From: an uncultured Bacillota bacterium
GTDB lineage: Bacteria; Bacillota; Clostridia; Oscillospirales; Oscillospiraceae
NCBI GenBank assembly: GCA_947650875.1
Contig: CANSXE010000003.1
Location: forward strand, 1-63,964
DNA length: 63,964 bases
Reading direction: 5' to 3'
Part shown: positions 7,869 to 17,276 of the stretch, piece after piece
How the letters are laid out: each line of letters starts with the position of its first letter
Numbering within the stretch: position 1 is the stretch's first letter
Translations under genes and position numbers: made by a program
Notes under the pieces: generated by a model
Seen by the model: only the letters and a program-made list of their open reading frames with translations
Database searches by the model: none
What the model was told of the DNA's origin: nothing

Positions 7869-8877
7869 TGATATCGTCCTTTCCGCCCTTCATGATGATG
7901 ATTTCGTTTCTCTCCTCCAAATCCCGGATGACGCCCACAATGCGCTGCTGGGCGTCCTCCACGTCCTTCATACGGACATTTGTGGTAACCTCCAGGTCGT
8001 CCCGGATGCTCTCGGCCATACGGGCGGACATGTTGGTAAACAGCTTGTTGGCCACCTCGGCGTTGGCCGTCTTCAGGGCCAGCACCAGGTCTCTGGGGTC
8101 GCAGTCCCGGACGAAGCGCTGCACCGAGCGGTCGTCCATGGTAATGATGTCCTCGAAGACGAACATCCGCTTGCGAATCTCGTCGGCCAGCTCGGCATTG
8201 TGGGCGGACAGGCCGTCGAAGATGGATTTCTCGCTGGACCGGTCCAAATTGTTCATGATGCCGGCCACATAGTCGATGCCGCCCACCTTGACATTGGACT
8301 GGGTGATGATGCTGGAGAACTTCCGCTCCATCTCCGCCTCGATGGTCTTGATGGCGGCGGGGGAAGCGCTCTCCATGGTGGCGATGGCTTCCACCACCCG
8401 AATCTGACGGCGGGGCTCCAGCTGCTCGATGACGCCCGCGGCTTTGTCCGGGTCCACATAGGACAGCACCAGAGCCATGGTCTGGGGACGCTCGTTCTGG
8501 AGGGCGGAGAACAGGGCCTTGACATCCGCCTTGTCCAGGAAGGCAAATTCCCGGTTTTTCAGGGACTTGGTTACCTTTTCCAGCAGAGCCAGAGCGGTCT
8601 GGTTGCCAAAGGCCTTCTCCAGCACGGTGCGGGCGTACTCCAGGCCGCCCTCGGTCACCGCCTTGCTGGTCATGCAGTTTTGATAGAATTCGGTGAGCAC
8701 CGCTTCGGTCTGCTCCGAGTCCAGCATACCCAGCCGGGCCACCTCAAGGGTAAGGGCCTCAATATCCTCCGGCTCCATGAACTGGTAGAGACCGGACGCC
8801 TTATCCGCACCCAGAGAGACGATTACAGCGGCCGCTTTCTGGGGGTAAGTCAGCTCCATTTTCGCGACCTCAGCCAC
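7861..8877 (-). CDS. fliG: Flagellar motor switch protein FliG
   Basis: FliG is the rotor component that contacts MotA and transmits torque. This 338-residue protein has the three FliG domains: an N-terminal domain (LTYPQKAAAVIVSLGADKAS), a middle domain containing ALVLSYVDPDKAAGVIEQL with the EHPQ-equivalent region, and the C-terminal torque helix with charged residues in the region MFVFEDIITMDDRSVQRFVRD. Length equals the family norm. It overlaps fliF upstream and fliH downstream by 8 bases each. Confidence 0.96.
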   Translation of the reverse strand: MAEVAKMELTYPQKAAAVIVSLGADKASGLYQFMEPEDIEALTLEVARLGMLDSEQTEAVLTEFYQNCMTSKAVTEGGLEYARTVLEKAFGNQTALALLEKVTKSLKNREFAFLDKADVKALFSALQNERPQTMALVLSYVDPDKAAGVIEQLEPRRQIRVVEAIATMESASPAAIKTIEAEMERKFSSIITQSNVKVGGIDYVAGIMNNLDRSSEKSIFDGLSAHNAELADEIRKRMFVFEDIITMDDRSVQRFVRDCDPRDLVLALKTANAEVANKLFTNMSARMAESIRDDLEVTTNVRMKDVEDAQQRIVGVIRDLEERNEIIIMKGGKDDIIA

Positions 8878-10522
8878 CGTTATCCTCTCCTTTCAGCCAG
8901 GCCTTCACCATCTGAGCAGCAATCTCCGGGTTGTTCTGGGCGAACTGCCGGACACTCTTACGCAGCTCCATGCTCTTCTCGGTATTGACCTCCATGATAT
9001 CGGCTCCGCCGGTGGGCGGCGCAGCAGCCAGAATGGCGGCTGCTTCGGCTGCCGCTTCTGCGGCGGCCATCTCCTCCTCCAGCGCTCTCTGTCTGGCCAG
9101 CTTCTTCTTTTTGCTCTTCCGGGCCAGCAGGATAACAACCAGCAGCAGCACCAGGAAGAGCACCAGCCCGCCGATGGCGGCGTACAGCACCCAGCTGTTT
9201 TGCAGGAAGAAACCGCCGGGGCCATTGGGATTGGCCGGGTTCTCTTCGTAGAAGGGCTTGATGGTGACGAAGACCTTGCCCTGAGCCGCCTCCACGCTCT
9301 CCGCACCGATGCCGACGAGGGTGGCCACGCTCTCCTTCAGCTCCTCAACAGACATAACATTGCCGTTGGTGCTTGTTGCGTTGACCGACACTGTGACCCG
9401 CAGGTCGGACAGCCGACCCTCCAGCACATCCATCTGCTCCCTGGTCGTGTCAACCACGATATCCCGGTCGGTCTGTGAGCCGGCGTAATCCGCATCGCCG
9501 TTCAGCGCGTCCTCCAGATTGGGGTAGATGGGCAGGTTAGAGTTGGTGGAAGTACCTACAGTGCCGCCTTCGGCCTCGCTGCCATCCCGGATGACCTCCC
9601 AGAACAGATGGTCGCCCACCACCAGACCGCCGCCGATTACCGAGCCATCAGGCTGTTTATAGGTGGTACTGTCAATCGTCTTGCGGCTCACCTCTACCTT
9701 ACTCACCACGCCCACGCTTATGTTGTCATAACCGTAGATGGGGCCCAGGGTCTGGAGAACCTGACTGCGGATGTTGTTATTGATCTGCTCCTCATATTGC
9801 AGTTTCAGTGCGGTCGCCTGGTTGGTCTGGGCAATAGCGCTGTTGTCGGAATATGGACCGTACTGGTCAGAAACACTGATATTTTCGATGTTCAGTCTCT
9901 CTACACTGTGCGCCACCGCATCGCGGATAGCCTTGACCACATCGTCCTTCAGCCGTTCGCTTCCGTTCACGGTAATGACCACCGACGCGGTGGAGGGGGT
10001 GGCGCTGTCCTGGAGGACATAGAGCCGCTCAGTCCCTGGGTTGATGGTCACATGGGCCTCCCGCACACCTTCGAATCCCCCCTGGATGATGGCCTCCAGC
10101 CGCTGCTGCACCGAGACCAGCCATGCCCGTTCCTGCTCGGCGCTGGTGGAGGTGAGACCTATGCTATTTGTGTAGTAGGGATACAGATAGCCGGAGTTCA
10201 GGTTGCCCGACAGGACCAGCTGGGTTTGCAGCTGAACCTCCCGTCCCTTAGGTACCAGAATGGTGTCGTTGTCTTGAATCTGGTAGTCCGCCACACCGTT
10301 GTCGCTGAGGAATTTGACCACAGTGCTGGTGTCGCTGGCGTTCAGGCCAGTACACAGGATAGCGTACTCCTTTTTATTCGCCTGCAGGAACAGCACAATG
10401 GCGGCGGCAAGGATCACAACCAGGCACACCCCCAGCAGGATCCGCATCTTCTTATTCAGTTTATTGAAAAAGCCCTTGACCTTTTCCCAAAGCTCTTTCA
10501 GCTTGGTCTGAAATTTCTGCAA
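8870..10522 (-). CDS. fliF: Flagellar MS-ring protein FliF
   Basis: FliF builds the MS ring in the inner membrane. In 550 residues it shows a first membrane helix at about 28-46 (ILLGVCLVVILAAAIVLFLQ), ring-building motifs (YAILCTGLNASDTSTVVKFL, ERAWLVSVQQRLEAIIQ, VTINPGTERLYVL), a second membrane helix around residues 440-465 and a cytoplasmic FliG-binding tail. The start is a TTG at 10520-10522 with GGAGG upstream at about 8 bases. It is the first of the tightly overlapping fliF-fliG-fliH group. Confidence 0.95.
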   Translation of the reverse strand: MQKFQTKLKELWEKVKGFFNKLNKKMRILLGVCLVVILAAAIVLFLQANKKEYAILCTGLNASDTSTVVKFLSDNGVADYQIQDNDTILVPKGREVQLQTQLVLSGNLNSGYLYPYYTNSIGLTSTSAEQERAWLVSVQQRLEAIIQGGFEGVREAHVTINPGTERLYVLQDSATPSTASVVITVNGSERLKDDVVKAIRDAVAHSVERLNIENISVSDQYGPYSDNSAIAQTNQATALKLQYEEQINNNIRSQVLQTLGPIYGYDNISVGVVSKVEVSRKTIDSTTYKQPDGSVIGGGLVVGDHLFWEVIRDGSEAEGGTVGTSTNSNLPIYPNLEDALNGDADYAGSQTDRDIVVDTTREQMDVLEGRLSDLRVTVSVNATSTNGNVMSVEELKESVATLVGIGAESVEAAQGKVFVTIKPFYEENPANPNGPGGFFLQNSWVLYAAIGGLVLFLVLLLVVILLARKSKKKKLARQRALEEEMAAAEAAAEAAAILAAAPPTGGADIMEVNTEKSMELRKSVRQFAQNNPEIAAQMVKAWLKGEDNGG

Positions 10523-10559
10523 CTTGGATCCCTCCGGACAGTTATCTTAAAAAGGTCCC

Positions 10560-10865
10560 TTACAGGGAAATACGCATCAGTTCGCTATACACGTCCATCG
10601 CCTTGTTGCGCAGCTCCATCAGCAGCAGGGCGGCGTTGGAAGCGTTGGCGGCGGCCAGGGTCAGCTCCGCCGGGTTGTCAATCTGGCCGGTGGCCAGCTT
10701 ATACTCCAGGTCCACCTTCTTGGCGTCTGTCTCGCGCACATTGTCGATGGCAGACTGAAACACGCTGGCGAAAAGGGATACGCCGGTGTTCTCCACATCC
10801 CTGCCGGACTGGGACTCAGTCGTTCCAAACAGCGGCTGGATCGGGGTAATGGGAGTAAATTCCAT
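10560..10865 (-). CDS. fliE: Flagellar hook-basal body complex protein FliE
   Basis: This small protein (about 101 residues) links the MS ring to the rod. It shows the family pattern: SLFASVFQSAIDNVRETDAKK, then YKLATGQIDNPAELTLAAANA and a C-terminal MELRNKAMDVYSELMRISL. I place the start at the ATG at 10863-10865 because GGAGG lies about 8 bases upstream; the in-frame TTG five codons earlier overlaps that site. It sits between flgC and fliF, the conserved order. Confidence 0.93.
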   Translation of the reverse strand: MEFTPITPIQPLFGTTESQSGRDVENTGVSLFASVFQSAIDNVRETDAKKVDLEYKLATGQIDNPAELTLAAANASNAALLLMELRNKAMDVYSELMRISL

Positions 10866-10998
10866 GGTAAAAACCTCCAAAAATCATCGAAAATCGAGGG
10901 CATTCGCCCTATCCCAAAGCGCAAATCCAGGCCAGACCAACTTCCTGCCTTAGGGCTCCTTGCCCGCAGGCATCCATTTAGCCTGGCCTAGAACGGCC

Positions 10999-11463
10999 TT
11001 ACTTACCAAGCTCCAGTCCTTTGGAGATTACACTTTTCAAAAGGTTAAACGCAGTAACGTTGGCAGACCACGCCTGACTGGCCGCCATGCCATCGGTAAT
11101 TTCCATCACCAGATTGACGTTGGGCAGCTCCACATAGCCTTCCTCATTGGCATCCGGGTCACTGGGGTCGTATTTCAGCTTGAAATCGGAGGGGTCCTCC
11201 GCCACCTCCACCACCCGGACGCCGGCTTCAGGCTCCGTATTCCACCGCCCTCCCCTTCCGTTACGGGTGCGAGCCAGCACATCCCGGAACCGGGTGCCGC
11301 CGTTGTCCGCCTCGAAGACCACTACCTTCCTGCGGTAGGGGCCCTCCCCGTTCTCGGTACGAGTTGTGTTCATATTGACGATATTCTCGGAGATGATATC
11401 CAGCCGCTGCTGCTGTGCAGTGAAGCCGGAACCGATGGTATCAATTGCGCTGACAAAAGCCAT
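10999..11463 (-). CDS. flgC: Flagellar basal-body rod protein FlgC
   Basis: FlgC is a proximal rod protein. The N-terminus (AFVSAIDTIGSGFTAQQQRL, then ENIVNMNTTRT) and the C-terminal helix (MAASQAWSANVTAFNLLKSV) are the conserved axial-protein ends, with FlgC-type length (154 residues). The middle contains YVELPNVNLVMEI, the FlgC signature. I start at the ATG at 11461-11463, which has GGAGGAG seven bases upstream; the ATG five codons earlier lies upstream of that site and is less likely. Confidence 0.93.
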   Translation of the reverse strand: MAFVSAIDTIGSGFTAQQQRLDIISENIVNMNTTRTENGEGPYRRKVVVFEADNGGTRFRDVLARTRNGRGGRWNTEPEAGVRVVEVAEDPSDFKLKYDPSDPDANEEGYVELPNVNLVMEITDGMAASQAWSANVTAFNLLKSVISKGLELGK

Positions 11464-11539
11464 ATATATCTCCTCCACATATACTTGAAAGCGCCGGAGG
11501 GGAGGGATGCTTCATCCTTACTGAGCGGCGCGTTTTATG

Positions 11540-11938
11540 TTACTGCCCCCGAATCAGGGTGCGGAGCAGGGACAGGTTGCTGTTGATTGCTTCCATTGTG
11601 TACTGCATCTGGTAGGCATTGCGGGTGGCTTCCGTCTCCTGCTCAACAATATTGACGCCGTTGTCGTCCATACGCATGCTCTCCCGCTCGGCCACATGGA
11701 CAATGGGCTGAGACCGGTCAATGACGGAGCGCACCGAAGCGGCCCGCCGTTTGTCCGCGCTGTGAAGGGCGGATTGGATGCTGGCATCCAGGGCTTCTTC
11801 AAAGGTGACATATTTCGCCTTATAATTCGGGGTCTCGGCGTTGACAATATTGTCGTTGATGGTGACCTGTTTGGTCCACTGGAAATTCATGGCCCGCTCC
11901 AGCATCAGCTGGGAATTGCTGTACAGCAAGCTGGACAT
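11540..11938 (-). CDS. flgB: Flagellar basal-body rod protein FlgB
   Basis: This is the first gene of the flgB-motA transcription unit. The 132-residue protein has the rod pattern LERAMNFQWTKQVTINDNIVN, AETPNYKAKYVTFEEAL and the C-terminal NAYQMQYTMEAINSNLSLLR. I choose the ATG at 11936-11938 because GGGGAGAG lies just upstream; the longer reading frame begins 28 codons earlier with no family similarity. A consensus-like promoter lies about 160 bases upstream. Confidence 0.93.
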   Translation of the reverse strand: MSSLLYSNSQLMLERAMNFQWTKQVTINDNIVNAETPNYKAKYVTFEEALDASIQSALHSADKRRAASVRSVIDRSQPIVHVAERESMRMDDNGVNIVEQETEATRNAYQMQYTMEAINSNLSLLRTLIRGQ

Positions 11939-12096
11939 GACTCTCTCCCCTTCCTTCACAAAATACGGCAGCGCCCCCAAGTTTCTGACGACTATCATAC
12001 CATGACTGATCGAAAAACGCAAGGGTGCAGACAGACTTTTATATCCTATTTACAGCCGTCTATCCCTGCTTAACAGCAGAGCACAGCCCAGCCTTA

Positions 12097-12125
12097 ATTA
12101 TAACGCATTTTTTCGCTCATTGCAA
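12097..12125 (-). promoter_or_regulatory. Sigma-A-like promoter of the flgB operon
   Basis: On the minus strand TTGCAA (12120-12125) and TATAAT (12097-12102) are separated by exactly 17 bases, close to the vegetative consensus. It would give a leader of roughly 150 bases before flgB. The leader has a small hairpin around a CTGCT/AGCAG pair, but I see no recognisable c-di-GMP riboswitch core. The 412-base gap from flgB to csrA otherwise holds only the csrA terminator. Confidence 0.7.
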
Positions 12126-12306
12126 GACATTCAGCAAATATATTCTCGGCAGATTTCACCAAATGGTTTGTAAAATTGACCACCTGTTTTTCCCTGTAAG
12201 GAGACATTTCCCCAATGGCATTTTATAGAATACCGCATATCTTTACCGATTGCAATGGTAAATTCAGCTAACCCCGCTCTGCGTTCAAAAATTCTTTTCA
12301 GACCCT

Positions 12307-12341
12307 AAAAAAATAGCCGTATGTAAACAAACACACGGCCA
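12307..12341 (-). terminator. Rho-independent terminator after csrA
   Basis: On the minus strand a stem GGCCGTGTG / CATACGGCT (two G-U pairs) with an eight-base loop is followed by ATTTTTTT. It lies just after the csrA stop codon and separates the flgM-csrA unit from the flgB unit. Confidence 0.75.
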
Positions 12342-12350
12342 TTTGGATCA

Positions 12351-12581
12351 TTATTCGTGCTTTTCCCTCAAAATATCCAGCAGCTCCAGAGGAGACGTCT
12401 CCTCCTCTGCGGCCTCCCGGTTGGTGTCGGCGGCCACCTTCAGCTCGCTGCGCAGAATGGTAACGCTGCGGGGCGCCTGAATGGCCAACCGCACCCGTCC
12501 GGCCTCTACGGTAAGGACGGTGATCTCCACCTCGTTCCCCACAAGAAGGGACTCCCCCTCTTTACGCTGTAAAATCAGCAT
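12351..12581 (-). CDS. csrA: Carbon storage regulator CsrA (translational repressor)
   Basis: This 76-residue protein has the CsrA fold: MLILQRKEGESLLVG, VEITVLTVEAGRVRLAIQAP and RSVTILRSEL, plus a longer acidic C-terminal tail (about 15 residues beyond the usual end). CsrA dimers bind GGA motifs in mRNA leaders; in Bacillus subtilis it represses flagellin translation and is antagonised by FliW. Its start overlaps the fliW stop by 7 bases, so the two partners are probably co-translated. A second CsrA gene lies next to flagellin at 42.3 kb. Confidence 0.95.
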   Translation of the reverse strand: MLILQRKEGESLLVGNEVEITVLTVEAGRVRLAIQAPRSVTILRSELKVAADTNREAAEEETSPLELLDILREKHE

Positions 12582-13030
12582 GGCGAGCCCTCCTCCTTCC
12601 GGCCAAATTCCGACAGAAGGTGACGCATATGATAGCTCCCGTCCTCCAGAATAATCTGCACCGCCCGCCGGGTCTGGTCGTTAACCGCCACAGGACACCG
12701 CAGATTCACCGTGCTGTTTCCCACCGGATGGCGCACTACACACAGAACGTAAAAGCACAGGTCCTCGCTTCGCTCCACTCCCATGGCCTTCAGCTCACTG
12801 CTGGTGAGCACCGGCGCATAGTCCGGATTCAGACTGAAGGGATTCATCGCTACAAAGGCCAGCTCCGGAGTAACTGCGCTTTGAAAGCAGAGCAGGCTGC
12901 CCTGTCCGCCCTCAAAGGGCAGGAGAAAAAACTCCTTCTCTTCCTCAAACCCAAACAGTCCGTCAGGGAAACTCAGCTTGTCCTCCTCGGCGCATTCGAT
13001 TTCTCCAAAATATTTGGTTTTCAGACGCAT
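12575..13030 (-). CDS. fliW: Flagellar assembly factor FliW
   Basis: FliW binds flagellin and CsrA alternately, tying flagellin translation to its secretion. The 151-residue protein has the family features: FGEIECAEEDKLSFPDGLFG, a stretch around FLLPFEGGQGSLLCFQS, NPFSLNPDYAPVL and VRHPVGNSTVNLRCPVAVN with TRRAVQIIL. The gene pairs with csrA downstream and DUF6470/flgL upstream, matching the yviE-fliW-csrA order in Bacillus. Confidence 0.94.
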   Translation of the reverse strand: MRLKTKYFGEIECAEEDKLSFPDGLFGFEEEKEFFLLPFEGGQGSLLCFQSAVTPELAFVAMNPFSLNPDYAPVLTSSELKAMGVERSEDLCFYVLCVVRHPVGNSTVNLRCPVAVNDQTRRAVQIILEDGSYHMRHLLSEFGRKEEGSPC

Positions 13031-13069
13031 GGCTCCTCCTATTCAGGGTCTGGCCCCGTAAATTATGCA

Positions 13070-13094
13070 GGGTCTCCCCCTGAGGGGGAGACCC
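13070..13094. other. Strong hairpin between the DUF6470 gene and fliW
   Basis: Arms GGGTCTCCCCC (13070-13080) and GGGGGAGACCC (13084-13094) pair perfectly over 11 bases with a TGA loop. No T-tract follows on either strand, so a processing or stabilising hairpin, or a repeat element, is more likely than a terminator. Confidence 0.55.
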
Positions 13095-13100
13095 GGTATA

Positions 13101-13709
13101 TCAGACTCTTACATCCACCGGCTCGTAGTTGGGATCCGAGGAGGGCGGCACATAAATCGGTCCGCCCACATACTTGATGACCACGTCGGGACGCTGTGTG
13201 ACGGTGAACTCAATGTCGCCAGGGGTAAACTCAAAGCTGCCCTCACCCATCTTCCAGTCGATAGCCAGCTTATCCATCTCATAGCGAATGTTCATCTCGC
13301 CCGGGTCCCAGTTGATTTCAGGCCCGACCTTTGGGATGAAGTCGATGCCCACATTGGTCTTGACATCCTTCATCATGGCGTCCTCGGCAAACTGGGTCAC
13401 CAGCTCCTCTCCGACCTGGGTCTGCAGCAAAAGCTGGCCCTGGCCGGCATAGGTGGCGGTGGCCTCATAGGCCGCCTGCCTGCCCTTCTGGGCGTTCTGC
13501 TCCAGATAGCGGGCCAGCGTGGGAGATACAGAATTTCTGGCCTCAAATGTGTCGATATTGACCTTGATGGGGCGGCTTTTGATCTTGAGATTTCCATTAT
13601 CCCGTGTAATTTCCATCTCTGCGGTGGCGCGGGCATACTCAAGCTTGGCATTAGTGGTTCTCATTTCGATTTGAATGGGAACAGTTGTGATCTCAATTAA
13701 CGGCTTCAT
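13101..13709 (-). CDS. DUF6470 family protein (YviE-like)
   Basis: This 202-residue protein starts MKPLIEITTVPIQIEMRTT and has the repeated beta-like segments and the GxDFIPKVGPEINWDPG region typical of DUF6470. The family is found between flgL and fliW in Firmicutes (Bacillus subtilis yviE is in this place), as here. The function is unknown. No signal peptide or membrane helix is visible. Confidence 0.8.
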   Translation of the reverse strand: MKPLIEITTVPIQIEMRTTNAKLEYARATAEMEITRDNGNLKIKSRPIKVNIDTFEARNSVSPTLARYLEQNAQKGRQAAYEATATYAGQGQLLLQTQVGEELVTQFAEDAMMKDVKTNVGIDFIPKVGPEINWDPGEMNIRYEMDKLAIDWKMGEGSFEFTPGDIEFTVTQRPDVVIKYVGGPIYVPPSSDPNYEPVDVRV

Positions 13710-13809
13710 TGTGTGATACGCGCTCCCTTCTAGTATACTTTAACAAGGCATCCTTACCTTTATACACACAACAGGAAAATCACAAAATTCACTCAGCTCA
13801 TATAGTCCA

Positions 13810-15135
13810 TCAGCCCATATAGTCAATCAGCGATTGACTGAGCAGTTGATTGCCGATCTTCAGCGCGGCGTTGTAGCAATACTGCTGCCAGGAGAAGTTT
13901 GTAATGGCCTCGGCCAGGTCCACCTGCATGACATCCAAAATCTGGGCGTTTGTATCTACCATCTGGGTCTCCAGCCGCTCCTGGTTGGTGGTGAGGAAGA
14001 CGGCCTGGGCGTCCAGCTCATCCCACTTCTCGGTAAAATACTCCCGGCTGGCCTTCAGCTTATCCAGCAGGCGGAAGGCCTTCGCCTCCATCTCCTCGGA
14101 GGTCAGGCCCTTGGCGGTCTCTCCCGCCAGCGCCGGGTTATAGCCCTGGGGGTCCATGTCCTCGTCCCAGGCCTGGAAAACATCTGCGAACTCCCGCATC
14201 AGCAAAGCCAAATTCTTGGAGTCGCCGTCCTCGTCCACGCCAAAACCGACAAAGGAAATACCGCACAGCGCACTGTTGAAATAGCTTCCGTTGATGGCAT
14301 TGTTGGGGCTGCTCTCCGCCAGACCCATGCCCAGATCTATATAAAGCTTCTCGTCGCTCAGCTCCTTCAGCTTCATATAGTTATCCTTGTCGTTGTAAAA
14401 GTTGAGCCACTCTTTCGTGGTATCGTCTGTTGTGTCATCTACTGGGGTCTTCAACAGATCGTTCACCCACTCCGGACGGGTGCCCGCCTCGGGGACCGTC
14501 GCGTTCTTCGCGCCGCCGAGGTACTGGTACCACGTCTCGTCGGTTTTTGTCCATTCGCCGTTAGCCATTTTATTCGCTATATCCGACACACCATCCAGCA
14601 AACCCACCGGGTCCGGATCCTCGGGCATCTCCACCAGTCCGCCGGAGTTGACGTTGATGCCCCGGTAGTACAGGTCCTCGCCCTTCCAGGTGAAGGGGAC
14701 GTTCAGTCCGTCGTTGCCGGCGAAGATGAACTGGTCGCCCAACTTCTGGTTCATGGCAAAGATCAAAGACTCGGAGGTTTCCTTCAGAACCGTCGCCAGG
14801 GCCCGGCGGGCCTCGCCGGTGGGACCGTTGTCGCCCTGAATCGAGCCGGGCAGGACCGTCTTATCAATCATGTCGGTCTTGACGCCCTGGAGGTTGTTCC
14901 AGGCGGTGTTGTACTTGCTGTAGACATTCTTGGTGTTGTTCAGTTGGCTGTAGGTGTCGTAGTAACTCCGGCGCAGGCGGAACTCCTGGGTGGCCGCGGC
15001 GGGGTCCTCGGCGTAGCTGTTGAATTTACGCTGGGTGAGCACCATGTCCCGGGAATCCGAGAGCTTCTTGGTAGCGCCCTGGAGATTGTACCGGTAGGAG
15101 TTCATCATCATGTTTGTGGTAATACGAAAGCCCAT
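13810..15135 (-). CDS. flgL: Flagellar hook-associated protein 3 FlgL
   Basis: FlgL forms the junction between hook-associated protein FlgK and the flagellin filament. The N-terminus (MGFRITTNMMMNSYRYNLQG, then RDMVLTQRKFNSYAEDPAAA) and the flagellin-like C-terminal coiled region (LETQMVDTNAQILDVMQVDL, ITNFSWQQYCYNAALKIG) are present. The 441-residue length reflects a large variable middle domain. It directly follows flgK (14 bases between stop and ATG). Confidence 0.92.
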   Translation of the reverse strand: MGFRITTNMMMNSYRYNLQGATKKLSDSRDMVLTQRKFNSYAEDPAAATQEFRLRRSYYDTYSQLNNTKNVYSKYNTAWNNLQGVKTDMIDKTVLPGSIQGDNGPTGEARRALATVLKETSESLIFAMNQKLGDQFIFAGNDGLNVPFTWKGEDLYYRGINVNSGGLVEMPEDPDPVGLLDGVSDIANKMANGEWTKTDETWYQYLGGAKNATVPEAGTRPEWVNDLLKTPVDDTTDDTTKEWLNFYNDKDNYMKLKELSDEKLYIDLGMGLAESSPNNAINGSYFNSALCGISFVGFGVDEDGDSKNLALLMREFADVFQAWDEDMDPQGYNPALAGETAKGLTSEEMEAKAFRLLDKLKASREYFTEKWDELDAQAVFLTTNQERLETQMVDTNAQILDVMQVDLAEAITNFSWQQYCYNAALKIGNQLLSQSLIDYMG

Positions 15136-15149
15136 CTTAGGTTACCTCC

Positions 15150-17243
15150 TTATCTGATGGTGCCGTTAATCAGCTTATCCAGCATGGAGTCCAGAGTGGT
15201 CATCAGCTGGCAGGCAGCGGAGTAGGATTTCTGGAACATCATCATATTAGTGGCCTCGTCGTTCAGGTCCACGCCGGAAACGCTCTGGCGGCTGTTCTCC
15301 AGCTTCAGGGACTTGACGCTGTATGTGCTGTACAGTTTGCCGGTGGACTCCTGGTCTACCGCCAAAATGATATTCATGTCCGAAAACCGCTCCTGGAAGG
15401 TGCCGTTAAAATAGCGCCCGGTGTTGGCCGCGGTGTTTCCGTCTATTATCTCCTGGGGCAGATAATCCATCTTGGTATTCATCAGGTTAATCATGTGGGC
15501 GATGTTGTCGTTGGCGGTGGAGTGGGTCAGGGTCGTCCCGCCGTCAGGACCAATCACTATGGTGTCCGGCTTCTTGGTGTCCAGGATGCGCACGTCGCCC
15601 ACAGACCAGCTCTTGGAGATGGTGATGTTGGCCGCCGTAATATTCGTCGTATCGTCCCCGTCTCCGTTGTTGCTGAACAACACGCCGCCGTTGTAGTAGG
15701 CGTATTCAGCATTCAGAACGCCCTTCTGCCGCAGCTCCTCCATGGCGTCATAGGCGGCCTGTATCTCCTCCTCCGTTGGGGGCGTGACCGGCGGCGTTAT
15801 ATCGGGGTTGGAAGAGTCTTCAATCTTCTTGGCCAGGTCATCAAAATACTTAGGGGTTATTACATTGCCATTTTTGTCTTGGATCGTGAGTGGCTGGCCG
15901 TTTTTGTCGAGGAACTGACCGGCATCAATTTTATAAGCCTTTGTTATCATGTCTATGTCAAACCGGTTGGCCTTGTTGAACTCCTCGGCAAACTTCTTGG
16001 CCAGGGCGTCCAGGGACATGCGGTAGTAGGGTACGCCCCGGGTGGTGGTGGCATCCTTGTTGTACTTGATGTCCAGCTTGCTGGAAAACTCGCCCTTGCC
16101 GGTGAGGAACTCGCGCATGGACTGGAGACTGCCGTAGAGCATATTGTCGCCCAGCTCCACCGTCTCGCTCTCCTTGCCATCGACGCTTTCAAAGACGCGG
16201 CCCTTCTGGTCCACCAGGGGCTTCAGGCTCATCCACAGGCGGTTCTCATTCTTGTTCTCGTCGCCCGTCTGCGCGTTGTCAACCTGTTCTGCCTGTTCGG
16301 GGTCATCTGTAAGGGTTCCGTCCGGCATAACATATCTGGGCACCCTCGTTCCGTCAGGATTGAAGTTCTTGGGGTCGTTGGGGTTTTCAAAATTATAGCC
16401 GGAATTTCGCTTGGGGGCGGTATCCGGCATCTCCAGCTGGGTTCCGTAGGTGCCGCAAATCAGGCGGACGGGAGGATTGCCGGTGTCGGCCAGGTTGATA
16501 TTCAGCCGCTCTACAGAGGAGAACTCGTCGATCTTCTCCATGTCGTAGCTGACCTCAATTTTCATATATTTGGACAGGTCGTCGATGAGCACATTCCGCT
16601 GGTCCCGCAGCTCCAGCGCATTGTCCCCGCAGATGCCGGCCTCGCGAATCTCCTCGTTTAGACTGCGGATCTGGGACAGAATCGAGTTTACGGACTTGAC
16701 GTCCTCCTTCAAATTTTTCAGCTGACTGTTCTCCACGGTGTCCAGCGCCTTGGCGTAGCTGTTTAACAGCTGGCACAGCACCTCGGCGGAGGAACGGGTA
16801 ACGGTGTCGTAGTCCATTGTACCCGCTGCGCCGTTGAGCTGCTGGAGCTGGGATTTAAAGTCATTAAACTGCTTCTCCAAAACGCCGAAGTCGTCGCCCA
16901 GCCCTACCTCGTTCAGGGTATGGGACAGCAGCTCCAGGCTTTCCAGCCAGGTCTCCGAAGCGCCCACGTTGGCCTGCTCGTTGCGGTAGCGGATATCCAT
17001 AAAGGGGTCCCGCAGCTGAGACACGCCGTCCACCAGCACGCCGTAGCCGATATTCAGGTTGAAGCTGTTGCGATACCGGGAGTCGCCCCCGGAGTAAAGG
17101 GACACCAGGTCCGCCCGTTGGCGGGTGTATCCCTTTGTGTTGATGTTCGCAATATTGTTGCCCGTCACGTTCAGGGAGGACTGGGAGGCGTAGATGCCCA
17201 AACGTGCGGCAGTAAAAGAACCAAAAGTACCAATAACAGCCAT
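15150..17243 (-). CDS. flgK: Flagellar hook-associated protein 1 FlgK
   Basis: The protein begins with the axial-protein pattern (ARLGIYASQSSLNVTG, NNIANINTKGYTRQRADLV) and ends with GVDLNDEATNMMMFQKSYSA followed by the final helix MLDKLINGTIR, as in FlgK. A D1 region with LNSYAKALDTVENSQLKNL and the ILSQIRSLNEEIREA segment is present. At 697 residues it is longer than most Firmicutes FlgK, the extra length lying in the central surface domain (about 270-560). It is exported and caps the hook. Confidence 0.94.
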   Translation of the reverse strand: MAVIGTFGSFTAARLGIYASQSSLNVTGNNIANINTKGYTRQRADLVSLYSGGDSRYRNSFNLNIGYGVLVDGVSQLRDPFMDIRYRNEQANVGASETWLESLELLSHTLNEVGLGDDFGVLEKQFNDFKSQLQQLNGAAGTMDYDTVTRSSAEVLCQLLNSYAKALDTVENSQLKNLKEDVKSVNSILSQIRSLNEEIREAGICGDNALELRDQRNVLIDDLSKYMKIEVSYDMEKIDEFSSVERLNINLADTGNPPVRLICGTYGTQLEMPDTAPKRNSGYNFENPNDPKNFNPDGTRVPRYVMPDGTLTDDPEQAEQVDNAQTGDENKNENRLWMSLKPLVDQKGRVFESVDGKESETVELGDNMLYGSLQSMREFLTGKGEFSSKLDIKYNKDATTTRGVPYYRMSLDALAKKFAEEFNKANRFDIDMITKAYKIDAGQFLDKNGQPLTIQDKNGNVITPKYFDDLAKKIEDSSNPDITPPVTPPTEEEIQAAYDAMEELRQKGVLNAEYAYYNGGVLFSNNGDGDDTTNITAANITISKSWSVGDVRILDTKKPDTIVIGPDGGTTLTHSTANDNIAHMINLMNTKMDYLPQEIIDGNTAANTGRYFNGTFQERFSDMNIILAVDQESTGKLYSTYSVKSLKLENSRQSVSGVDLNDEATNMMMFQKSYSAACQLMTTLDSMLDKLINGTIR

Positions 17244-17276
17244 AGTTATTCTCCTTTATCTTATAAAAGCCGGGAC

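Noticed and set aside
11939-12096. c-di-GMP-I riboswitch in the flgB leader, as in Clostridioides difficile
   Set aside because: A leader of about 150 bases is present, but I find neither the conserved core segments nor a terminator stem before flgB.
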